Shown: positions 1-5,521 of the stretch, piece by piece
How positions within the stretch are numbered: the stretch's first letter is position 1
Layout: every line of letters starts with the position of its first letter
Notes under the pieces: generated by a model
Databases searched by the model: none
Told to the model about the DNA's origin: nothing
What the model saw: only the letters and a program-made list of their open reading frames with translations
Position numbers and translations under genes: made by a program
Assembly: GCA_026996955.1 (NCBI GenBank)
Contig: JALWJV010000377.1
Location: 1 to 8,112, forward strand
Source of the DNA: Deltaproteobacteria bacterium
Lineage (GTDB): Bacteria > Desulfobacterota > Dissulfuribacteria > Dissulfuribacterales > QOAL01
Direction: 5' to 3'
Length of the DNA: 8,112 nt

Positions 1-858
1 GAGCTAGAACATCCCAGGCTTCCACTTATACCTGGACATGAGATTATAGGCAGGGTGGTCAGAACAGGTAAAGATGTCTCAGGCTTCAGAGAGGGGGACA
101 GGGTTGGCATCCCGTGGCTGGAAAAAACATGCGGAAACTGCCTGTACTGCAGGGCAGGCATGGAAAATCTCTGTTCCAATGCTGTGTTCACGGGCTATAC
201 AAAAAACGGCGGATATGCAGATTATGTGTGTGCTGACAGCAGGTACAGCTTCCATGTACCGGAACAATACAGCGCCCATGAGGCTGCTCCCCTTCTCTGT
301 GCCGGACTTATTGGGTACCGCTCGCTCACAATGGCAAACCAGACACCAGGAGGGGTAAGAAATATCGGGCTCTATGGCTTTGGTGCTGCAGCCCACATAA
401 TCTGCCAGGTTTGCAAGTTCCATGGGCAAAATGTATTTGCCTTCACCCGGGACGGTGACATGAAAAAACAGGAGTTTGCCAGGGATTTGGGTGCGGTCTG
501 GGCAGGAGGATCAAAGGATTTGCCGCCAGAGCAGCTTGATGCCGCCATCATCTTTGCCCCTGTGGGCCATTTGGTTCCCGCAGCACTGAAGGCTCTCAGA
601 AAAGGTGGAAGGGTGGTATGTGCTGGTATTTACATGAGTGACATCCCGTCGTTCAGTTATGATGACCTGTGGTGGGAGAAGCAAATTGTGTCCGTTGCCA
701 ACCTTACCAGGCGTGATGGTGTTGAGTTTATGAAAATTGCAGGGGATATCAACATAAAGATGAATGTCACGCCCTTTCCTCTTGAGGAGGCAAACAAGGC
801 AGTGGACGCTGTGAGGAGTGGAAAAATCAGGGGAGCGGCTGTACTGTTAATGGACTGA
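1..858 (+). CDS. Zinc-dependent alcohol dehydrogenase family protein (5' truncated by window edge)
   Basis: Frame 1 is open from the first base to TGA at 856-858, giving 285 visible residues. Family members have about 330-345, so roughly 50 N-terminal residues, including the first catalytic-zinc cysteine, lie outside. Visible landmarks (numbered from the first visible codon) are the GHE motif with the catalytic-zinc histidine near residue 13, the structural-zinc cysteines at 44, 47, 50 and 58 (CxxCxxCx7C), a probable third catalytic-zinc cysteine near 100, and the NAD(P)-binding glycine motif GLYGFGAAAH near 123-132. It is therefore a medium-chain dehydrogenase/reductase oxidising an alcohol or reducing an aldehyde in the cytoplasm; the substrate cannot be read from sequence. 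A GTG at 55 is an internal codon, not the start, because homologous sequence (PGHEIIG) precedes it. The symporter gene follows after 139 bases, probably as a separate unit. Confidence 0.93.
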   Translation, partial: ELEHPRLPLIPGHEIIGRVVRTGKDVSGFREGDRVGIPWLEKTCGNCLYCRAGMENLCSNAVFTGYTKNGGYADYVCADSRYSFHVPEQYSAHEAAPLLCAGLIGYRSLTMANQTPGGVRNIGLYGFGAAAHIICQVCKFHGQNVFAFTRDGDMKKQEFARDLGAVWAGGSKDLPPEQLDAAIIFAPVGHLVPAALKALRKGGRVVCAGIYMSDIPSFSYDDLWWEKQIVSVANLTRRDGVEFMKIAGDINIKMNVTPFPLEEANKAVDAVRSGKIRGAAVLLMD

Positions 859-868
859 TTTTTATCAG
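855..868 (+). other. Small hairpin over the ADH stop codon
   Basis: CTGAT-TTTT-ATCAG forms a 5-bp stem with a 4-base loop that includes the TGA stop. The stem is short and AT-rich, and the sequence after it is A-rich rather than T-rich, so it is at best a weak 3'-end structure. Confidence 0.2.
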
Positions 869-873
869 AAAAC

Positions 874-908
874 AGCTCAAAGCTGAAAGCTCAAGGCTCA
901 AAGTAAAA
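874..908 (+). repeat. Heptanucleotide tandem repeat (AGCTSAA units), copy 1
   Basis: Five consecutive 7-base units are visible: AGCTCAA, AGCTGAA, AGCTCAA, GGCTCAA, AGTAAAA. The same unit family, in the same order and ending in the same AGTAAA, recurs at 5250-5284 with an inverted partner at 5295-5314. This is a dispersed short tandem repeat of the kind often found between genes; I see no coding potential. The rest of the 859-997 gap holds only the symporter ribosome binding site and no clear promoter. Confidence 0.7.
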
Positions 909-985
909 AAACGTCGTAACTGTTCAGCGCATTTATTGAATGAGGTTGATCAATGGTCTTGTTTTTCCGTTCCGGTGAATAATTT

Positions 986-993
986 AAAGGAGA
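986..993 (+). promoter_or_regulatory. Ribosome binding site of the AGCS symporter gene
   Basis: AAAGGAGA lies 4 bases before ATG 998, with the GGAG core 5 bases upstream. This fixes the symporter start. Confidence 0.75.
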
Positions 994-997
994 ACCA

Positions 998-2347
998 ATG
1001 TTGCAACTTGCAAATATAATGTCAGCAGTAAACAGTTTTGTCTGGGGGCCCTACATGCTTACCTTTCTGGTTGGCACAGGGGCATACCTCACATTCAGAC
1101 TTAAGGGGATACAGTTTACCAGGCTTCCTGAGGCACTTAGGCTAATATTTTCACGCAAGAGCCGGGATGAATGCGCCTCAGGCCAGGGTGACATTACACC
1201 TCTTCAGGCACTTACCACCGCACTTTCTGCAACAATAGGCACAGGAAATATTGCTGGTGTTGCTACTGCAATCTTTCTTGGCGGCCCTGGGGCTGTCTTC
1301 TGGATGTGGGTCTGCGCGGTTTTTGGAATGGCAACTAAATTTGCCGAGGCGGTCCTTGCAGTGAAATACCGTAAGGTGCTGCCTGATGGCACCATGCAGG
1401 GCGGGCCCATGAGATACATTGCTGACGGGCTGGGGCTTAAGTGGCTGGGCTGGTTCTTCGCCCTTATGGGCTGCATAGCGGCCTTTGGCATTGGCAGCAT
1501 GGTTCAGTCCAACTCGGTAGCCGTTGCACTCAAACACACATTCAACATCTCGCCAGTTGCCACCGGGATAGTCATGGCAGTGATGACAGGCATGGTCATT
1601 ATTGGAGGCATCAGGCGCATTGGCAAAGTTACTGAAAAACTGGTGCCGCTCATGGGCATTTTCTACGTTGCAGGTGCCCTTACCATTATCTTAACCCACC
1701 TTGGAAGCATTCCAGAGGCGCTTTCCCTCATATTCCAGCACGCCTTTACACAGGCATCAGCTACCGGTGGTTTTGCAGGCGCCACGGTTGCATCTGCCAT
1801 CAGGTTCGGGGTTGCCCGTGGCGTGTTCTCCAATGAATCAGGCCTTGGGAGCGCCCCAATTGCCCATGCCGCAGCCAAAACAGACAACCCGGTTCGCCAG
1901 GGGCTTATTGCAATGACCGGTGTCTTTTTTGATACCATTATAGTCTGCTCCATGACGGCACTAGTCATACTGCTTACAGGGGCATGGAAAAGTGGACAGA
2001 CATCAAGCGCACTGACAAGCCTTGCATTTGAAACAGCCCTTCCAGGCGCAGGCAACCTAATTGTAACCATTGGATTATGCATATTTGCCTACTCCACCAT
2101 GATAGGCTGGGCATATTACGGGGAGGAGTGCATAGAGTACATAATGGGTATCAGGGCAAGGATGCCCTACAGGTACACATTCTGCGCAGTCATCGCCCTT
2201 GGGGCATTTCAAAAAGTGGGATTTGTCTGGGATTTTTCAGATACCATGAACGGCGCCATGGCAATCCCCAATCTTATCGGACTCATCGGACTGTCCGGTG
2301 TACTGGTCAAGGAGACCCAAAAACGGCTTGAGGCCGGTACTGACTAA
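998..2347 (+). CDS. Sodium:alanine/glycine symporter, AGCS family (AgcS/AlsT/DagA type)
   Basis: This inner-membrane secondary transporter couples Na+ (or H+) entry to uptake of alanine, glycine or a related small amino acid. It has 449 residues, a usual length for the family. The protein is mostly hydrophobic with about ten membrane segments. AGCS hallmarks are ALSATIGTGNIAGV around 75-88, GGPGAVFWMW at 95-104 (the sodium:alanine symporter signature region), SNESGLGSAPIAHAAAKT at 278-295, and STMIGWAYYGEECIEY at 366-381. ATG 998 is chosen because of the AAAGGAGA sequence just upstream. murI begins 10 bases after the TAA, so the two are probably one operon. Some archaeal AGCS proteins accept D- as well as L-alanine, which would suit a murI partner, but the substrate here is not determined by sequence. 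Family assignment is secure; substrate is not. Confidence 0.96.
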   Translation: MLQLANIMSAVNSFVWGPYMLTFLVGTGAYLTFRLKGIQFTRLPEALRLIFSRKSRDECASGQGDITPLQALTTALSATIGTGNIAGVATAIFLGGPGAVFWMWVCAVFGMATKFAEAVLAVKYRKVLPDGTMQGGPMRYIADGLGLKWLGWFFALMGCIAAFGIGSMVQSNSVAVALKHTFNISPVATGIVMAVMTGMVIIGGIRRIGKVTEKLVPLMGIFYVAGALTIILTHLGSIPEALSLIFQHAFTQASATGGFAGATVASAIRFGVARGVFSNESGLGSAPIAHAAAKTDNPVRQGLIAMTGVFFDTIIVCSMTALVILLTGAWKSGQTSSALTSLAFETALPGAGNLIVTIGLCIFAYSTMIGWAYYGEECIEYIMGIRARMPYRYTFCAVIALGAFQKVGFVWDFSDTMNGAMAIPNLIGLIGLSGVLVKETQKRLEAGTD

Positions 2348-2357
2348 CGGATTCCCC

Positions 2358-3188
2358 ATGCAAACCCACAGCCCTGCAACAATAGGCATATTTGACTCCG
2401 GCATTGGCGGACTTACCGTTGTACGGGAGATAAAGCGCCTTATGCCCGGACAGCCCATTGTCTATTTCGGGGATACCGCCCGCACCCCCTATGGCACAAA
2501 GAGCCCGGATATTATCAAACGCTATGCGATCCAGGATACCCAGTTTCTCATTGATCATGGTGCTGAAATAATAGTTATTGCGTGCCACAGTGCTGCAAGT
2601 ACGGCCACAGCCGTAATAGAAGAAAGATTTTCCCTGCCGGTCTTTGAAGTTGTCTCTCCCTCTGTTATGCAGGCAGTCAAAGTTACGCGAAACAAAAGGA
2701 TCGGTATCATGGGCACCAGAGCCACGGTTGAAAGCCGCGTATATGACCGCAAGATACCTGAGCTCATGCCTGATGCCACGGTCATAAGCCAGGCATGCCC
2801 ATTGCTTGTACCGCTTGTGGAGGAAGGATGGTTAAAACGGCGGGAGACCCGCATAATAGTGAAGAAGTACCTGAAACCCCTGAAGGACAGGCAGGTGGAT
2901 ACGCTTGTAATGGGATGCACACACTATCCGCTGCTTAAAGAAATAATCAAGGCCAAGGCAGGAAAGCGGATAATCACTGTTGATCCATCCCATGAGACAG
3001 CGCTTGCGGTTAAACAGTTCCTGGAGCAGTCAGGAAGGGCATGCACGGAATCTCCGGCAGGTAACGGAAGCCCTGCTGAAAATTTTCAGGCAGGCAGGGA
3101 GGAATTTTTCGTCTCTGATATTGCACCGGCAACATCAGAGATTGCCAACAGGTTCATGGGACGGAGGATTAAACTTGTAAAGGCTTAA
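2358..3188 (+). CDS. murI: Glutamate racemase
   Basis: MurI interconverts L- and D-glutamate without a cofactor, supplying D-Glu for MurD in cytoplasmic peptidoglycan precursor synthesis. The product is 276 residues, a normal size. Motifs in order are FDSGIGGLTV (12-21, catalytic Asp13/Ser14), YFGDTARTPYG (36-46), ACHSAAS (75-81, first catalytic Cys76), MGTRATVESRVY (118-129), CPLLVPLVEEG (147-157) and MGCTHYPLL (185-193, second catalytic Cys187). An oddity is that the first cysteine motif reads Cys-His-Ser rather than the usual Cys-Asn-Thr. Residues about 225-248 form a low-complexity Gly/Ser/Ala/Glu stretch before the conserved C-terminal block (FFVSDIAPATSEIANRFMG). The frame is open back to a GTG at 2298, but ATG 2358 fits the family N-terminus, is preceded by a weak ACGGA, and avoids a 50-base overlap with the symporter gene. 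Confidence 0.95.
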   Translation: MQTHSPATIGIFDSGIGGLTVVREIKRLMPGQPIVYFGDTARTPYGTKSPDIIKRYAIQDTQFLIDHGAEIIVIACHSAASTATAVIEERFSLPVFEVVSPSVMQAVKVTRNKRIGIMGTRATVESRVYDRKIPELMPDATVISQACPLLVPLVEEGWLKRRETRIIVKKYLKPLKDRQVDTLVMGCTHYPLLKEIIKAKAGKRIITVDPSHETALAVKQFLEQSGRACTESPAGNGSPAENFQAGREEFFVSDIAPATSEIANRFMGRRIKLVKA

Positions 3189-3232
3189 GGTCCATCCCAA
3201 AAACTTCCCGATTTTCTCTCTATAGCTTTTGC

Positions 3233-3249
3233 GGTGCGCAATGCGCACC
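3233..3249. other. Palindrome between convergent murI and rpe
   Basis: GGTGCGCAATGCGCACC is a perfect 17-base palindrome around a central A, able to form GGTGCG-CAATG-CGCACC. It sits between two convergent stop codons and so may help transcript 3'-end formation on both strands. There is no T run on either side, so it is not a typical intrinsic terminator. Confidence 0.4.
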
Positions 3250-3257
3250 CAACTCGA

Positions 3258-3914
3258 CTACTCCGCTGCTGCCTTAAGCTCAGCAATGGTCTTTTTATAA
3301 TCATCCGTGCCGTAAACAGCAGAGCCAGCCACGCAGATTTCAGCCCCAGCCGCAACTACATCCTTAATGGTGCTCAGGTTAACTCCACCATCCACCTCAA
3401 TTGCCACATCAAGCCCCCGGCTGTCAATCATCTGCTTAAGTGCCTCAATCTTGCCAAGAACAGAAGGGATAAAGCCCTGGCCTCCGAAACCGGGATTTAC
3501 ACTCATCAAAAGGACAAGGTCCAGGTCATCAAGTATATAATCAAGAGTTGAGAGCGAGGTAGCAGGATTCAGCACGGCACCGGCTTTCAGCCCCTTTGAC
3601 TTTATGTGCTGTATGGTCCTGTGAAGATGCTTACATGCCTCAACATGAACAGTTATCCAGTCAGCACCGGCGCTGGCAAACTGGTCAATATACATATCCG
3701 GGTCTGTAATCATAAGGTGGCAGTCAAGGGGCAGGCTGGTAAAGGGCCTGATGGCCTTAACAACAAGGGGCCCCAGGGTTATGTTGGGCACAAAGTGGCC
3801 GTCCATGACATCAACATGAATCACATCAGCCCCGGCCTCTTCAACAGCCTTTATCTCGGCGCCAAGATTTCCAAAATCAGCAGACAAAATAGATGGTGCA
3901 ATCTGTACTTTCAT
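3258..3914 (-). CDS. rpe: Ribulose-phosphate 3-epimerase
   Basis: Rpe interconverts D-ribulose 5-phosphate and D-xylulose 5-phosphate in the pentose phosphate (or Calvin) pathway; it is a cytoplasmic (beta/alpha)8 metalloenzyme. Its 218 residues match the family length. Visible signatures are APSILSADFGNL (6-17), HVDVMDGHFVPN (33-44), LPLDCHLMI (61-69), MSVNPGFGGQGF (137-148) and AIEVDGGVN (171-179). The expected metal/catalytic residues His33, Asp35, His66 and Asp175 are all present, as are Ser8 and the phosphate-binding C-terminal glycine region (AGSAVYG). The start at 3914 gives the canonical MKVQIAPSILSADF N-terminus, but no Shine-Dalgarno sequence precedes it. Instead, a good promoter ends 9 bases upstream, so the mRNA may be leaderless. 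It converges with murI and diverges from the class I aminotransferase gene. Confidence 0.97.
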   Translation of the reverse strand: MKVQIAPSILSADFGNLGAEIKAVEEAGADVIHVDVMDGHFVPNITLGPLVVKAIRPFTSLPLDCHLMITDPDMYIDQFASAGADWITVHVEACKHLHRTIQHIKSKGLKAGAVLNPATSLSTLDYILDDLDLVLLMSVNPGFGGQGFIPSVLGKIEALKQMIDSRGLDVAIEVDGGVNLSTIKDVVAAGAEICVAGSAVYGTDDYKKTIAELKAAAE

Positions 3915-3923
3915 AATGTTTGG

Positions 3924-3951
3924 ACTATAGTCTGTTGAACAGAATGGTCAA
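3924..3951 (-). promoter_or_regulatory. Predicted sigma70-type promoter of rpe, adjacent to its start codon
   Basis: Read on the minus strand: -35 TTGACC (3946-3951), a 16-base spacer, and -10 TATAGT (3924-3929). Each box is one base from consensus. Only 9 bases (CCAAACATT) separate the -10 from the rpe ATG, so transcription would start about 1-5 bases before the start codon. Lack of a ribosome binding site agrees with leaderless translation. Confidence 0.6.
3931..3943. promoter_or_regulatory. Candidate operator: palindrome in the rpe promoter spacer
   Basis: TCTGTTGAACAGA is a perfect inverted repeat (6-base arms, central G) lying wholly between the -35 and -10 boxes of the predicted rpe promoter. 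A protein bound there would block RNA polymerase. It also lies upstream of the divergent aminotransferase gene. I do not recognise the regulator; the half-site spacing does not match the enterobacterial LexA box. Confidence 0.4.
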
Positions 3952-3973
3952 TACATCGCTGTGCATATAAAAT
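3945..3973 (+). promoter_or_regulatory. Possible promoter of the class I aminotransferase gene
   Basis: TGGTCA (3945-3950), 17 bases, then TAAAAT (3968-3973): 4/6 and 5/6 matches to the sigma70 boxes. It overlaps the rpe -35 box on the opposite strand, so the two divergent genes could compete for polymerase. This is a weak prediction in an AT-rich stretch. Confidence 0.3.
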
Positions 3974-3986
3974 ATTACTGTGCATA
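3959..3986 (+). repeat. 9-base direct repeat upstream of the aminotransferase gene
   Basis: CTGTGCATA occurs at 3959-3967 and again at 3978-3986, 19 bases apart start to start, just before the ribosome binding site. It could be a tandem regulator site or a small duplication. Confidence 0.4.
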
Positions 3987-4000
3987 CCCAGCTAATTAAC

Positions 4001-4005
4001 GGAGG
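4001..4005 (+). promoter_or_regulatory. Ribosome binding site of the class I aminotransferase gene
   Basis: GGAGG lies 9 bases before ATG 4015 and supports that start. Confidence 0.75.
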
Positions 4006-4014
4006 ATAAAATAA

Positions 4015-5208
4015 ATGAGCGGACAAAACAGCGCTGTGGCGTCAAAAATGATGGACTTTATGGAACGTGCCTCATGGATACGCAAGATGTTTGAACAGGG
4101 GGCGCAGCTCAAGGCGGAACACGGGGCAGATAATGTCTGTGATTTCAGCCTTGGGAACCCTGATCTTGTGCCCCCTGCAGCATTCCAGGACGCCCTTGAA
4201 AAGATTGCCTCTGACCGAAGCCCCGGCGCCCACGCCTACATGCCAAATGCCGGTTATCCCCAGGTACGCCAGGAGATAGCAAGACACGTGGAAAAGGCCC
4301 ATGGCATAGCCCCTGATGTTGATGGAATAATCATGACTGTGGGGGCAGCAGGAGGACTGAACATAATCTTCAAATCCATTCTTAACCCCGGCGATGAGGT
4401 TATCGTGCCCACTCCCTACTTTGTGGAATATGGCTTTTATGTTGACAATCACGGCGGCAAGCTGGTCGCTGTGGATTCAAAGCCTGACTTTGCCCTTGAC
4501 CTTGAAAAGATTGAGGCGGCAATCACCCCATCAACCAAGGCCGTACTGCTCAACTCACCCAACAATCCATCCGGCGCCATCTACTCGGATGCCGAACTTA
4601 AGGAACTATCTGCACTCCTGGAAAAGGCATCTGAAAAAACAGGTCATCCTGTATTTCTGATATCAGATGAGCCCTACAGGAGGCTTGTATTTGACAATGC
4701 AGAGGTGCCTCCAATATTTTCAAATTTCCGTAACAGCATCGTCACCACATCTTTTTCAAAGGACCTGTCCATACCCGGCGAGCGCATAGGTTACGTTGCA
4801 GTCCATCCGGAGGCAGATGGCGGCGCAGCACTGCTTGGCGCCCTGACCCTTGCAAACAGGATTCTTGGATTTGTCAATGCACCTGCTCTGATGCAGAAGG
4901 TGGTGGCAGAATCAATAGACAGCCTTGTTGATGTCAGTATCTACCAGCGCAGGCGTGACCGGCTTGCAGAGATACTCTCTGAGGCAGGATTTGACTTTGA
5001 GATGCCAAAGGGTGCTTTTTACTTTTTCCCAAGGACACCAATAGAAGACGACGCCAAATTTGCATCTATGCTCCAGGAACAGCTCATACTCACCGTGCCT
5101 GGCAGGGGTTTTGGATGCCCGGGACACATCAGGATAGCGTTCTGCGTTGAAGATGATGTAATCGAACGCTCACGCGAGGGCTTCAAGAAGGCAATGGCAG
5201 CGATCTAA
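4015..5208 (+). CDS. Class I/II pyridoxal-phosphate-dependent aminotransferase
   Basis: This is a fold-type I PLP enzyme (AspB/AlaA-like, COG0436 style) of 397 residues, the usual length. It transfers an amino group between an amino acid and a 2-oxo acid in the cytoplasm. Visible motifs are FSLGNPDL (44-51), VGAAGGLNIIFKSILNPGDEV near 109-129 (PLP phosphate binding and strand/helix region), PTPYFVEYG (132-140), SPNNPSG (181-187, Asn184 contacts the PLP ring oxygen), ISDEPY (216-221, Asp218 pairs with the PLP ring nitrogen), SFSKDLSIPGERIGY (246-260, Lys249 forms the Schiff base), and GHIRIAF (370-376, Arg373 holds the substrate carboxylate). All catalytic residues are intact. The preferred amino acid (Asp, Ala or another) cannot be decided from these motifs. 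It is transcribed alone, divergent from rpe, and ends in a long hairpin. Confidence 0.94.
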   Translation: MSGQNSAVASKMMDFMERASWIRKMFEQGAQLKAEHGADNVCDFSLGNPDLVPPAAFQDALEKIASDRSPGAHAYMPNAGYPQVRQEIARHVEKAHGIAPDVDGIIMTVGAAGGLNIIFKSILNPGDEVIVPTPYFVEYGFYVDNHGGKLVAVDSKPDFALDLEKIEAAITPSTKAVLLNSPNNPSGAIYSDAELKELSALLEKASEKTGHPVFLISDEPYRRLVFDNAEVPPIFSNFRNSIVTTSFSKDLSIPGERIGYVAVHPEADGGAALLGALTLANRILGFVNAPALMQKVVAESIDSLVDVSIYQRRRDRLAEILSEAGFDFEMPKGAFYFFPRTPIEDDAKFASMLQEQLILTVPGRGFGCPGHIRIAFCVEDDVIERSREGFKKAMAAI

Positions 5209-5249
5209 ACTTTCATGACAGGGGTCTGTCACCCCCTGACATGAAAGTT
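5208..5249 (+). terminator. Strong stem-loop overlapping the aminotransferase stop codon
   Basis: AACTTTCATGACAGGGG (5208-5224) pairs with 5233-5249 to make a 17-position stem with a single A-A mismatch and an 8-base loop. Its first base is the last base of the TAA stop. No T run follows, so it is not a textbook intrinsic terminator. It could stop or protect the 3' end of the mRNA, or be a bidirectional structure. Confidence 0.5.
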
Positions 5250-5314
5250 AGCTCAAAGCTCAAAGACGGAAGCTGAAAGTAAAGATGGGTTCTTTTTACT
5301 TTCAGCTTTGAGCT
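5250..5314 (+). repeat. Heptanucleotide repeat (AGCTSAA) copy 2, folded as an inverted repeat
   Basis: In-register units at 5250-5284 are AGCTCAA, AGCTCAA, AGACGGA, AGCTGAA, AGTAAAG. The 3' arm TTTACTTTCAGCTTTGAGCT (5295-5314) is the exact complement of AGCTCAA-AGCTGAA-AGTAAA. The inner 13 bp (5271-5283 with 5295-5307) pair perfectly around an 11-base loop. The outer 7 bp (5257-5263 with 5308-5314) pair if the odd unit AGACGGA is bulged out. The same unit family is at 874-908. Confidence 0.7.
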
Positions 5315-5391
5315 ATTTTCACGGTTCAATGTTACACTTTGCACACTCTGCTCACAGAGTACAGCATCTACAGCACCCTGTGGGCAGATAC

Positions 5392-5504
5392 AAAAAAGTA
5401 AAACCTAGATTGAGCGTTTCAAAACTGGAAAGCTATAATCGACATAACTCCTTTTAATTTCATTGAAAAAATAATTTCCCAGATTTTGAAACGCTCAATC
5501 TAGG
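5392..5504 (-). terminator. Putative terminator of the DegT-family gene, supplied by the first MITE
   Basis: On the minus strand, 17 bases after the DegT-family stop, the long inverted-repeat element folds back on itself and is followed at once by TTTTACTTTTTT (complement of 5392-5403). Long stem plus T-rich tract resembles an intrinsic terminator, although the loop is large. The function is inferred. Confidence 0.4.
5404..5504 (+). mobile_element. 101-base MITE-like element, copy 1 (5-base target duplication TAAAA)
   Basis: The ends are perfect 21-base inverted repeats (5404-5424 and 5484-5504; outer end CCTAGATTGAGCG, then TTTCAAAA). Pairing continues inward with CTGG/CCAG and AAA/TTT after a one-base bulge. 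TAAAA lies directly outside both ends (5399-5403 and 5505-5509) as a direct repeat, the mark of a 5-base target-site duplication. The core TAACTCCTTTTAAT (5445-5458) is identical, and at the same offset, in copy 2. There is no coding capacity for a transposase, so it would be moved in trans. The outer CCTAGATT and AT-rich 5-base duplication recall IS1380-family ends such as ISEcp1, from memory. Confidence 0.8.
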
Positions 5505-5521
5505 TAAAATCCAGACTATCC

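Larger units (their letters stand above)
5209..5521. other. 313-base intergenic region between convergent genes
   Basis: No gene is seen here. In order it holds the stop-codon hairpin (to 5249), the heptanucleotide repeat hairpin (5250-5314), about 85 bases of unassigned sequence with a small 6-bp stem (ACTCTG-CTCA-CAGAGT, 5345-5360), and the first 101-base inverted-repeat element with its flanking 5-base repeats (5399-5509). The unassigned part (5315-5398) has no recognisable open frame or motif. Confidence 0.6.

Noticed and set aside
909..985. Promoter for the symporter gene
   Set aside because: Several TTGA-like hexamers are present (for example TTGATC at 946), but none has a convincing -10 at proper distance.
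1663..2082. Long minus-strand open frame inside the symporter gene
   Set aside because: It is antisense to a well-conserved transporter and has no family resemblance or ribosome binding site; it is a coding shadow.
2298..2357. Extended murI start at GTG 2298
   Set aside because: It would overlap the symporter by 50 bases and add residues unlike MurI N-termini; ATG 2358 fits the family.
3234..3551. Plus-strand open frame over rpe
   Set aside because: It is entirely antisense to rpe, whose reading frame has all catalytic motifs.
3931..3943. LexA (SOS) box
   Set aside because: The half-sites CTGT and ACAG are only 3 bases apart, not the 8 of the enterobacterial box, and neighbouring genes are metabolic.
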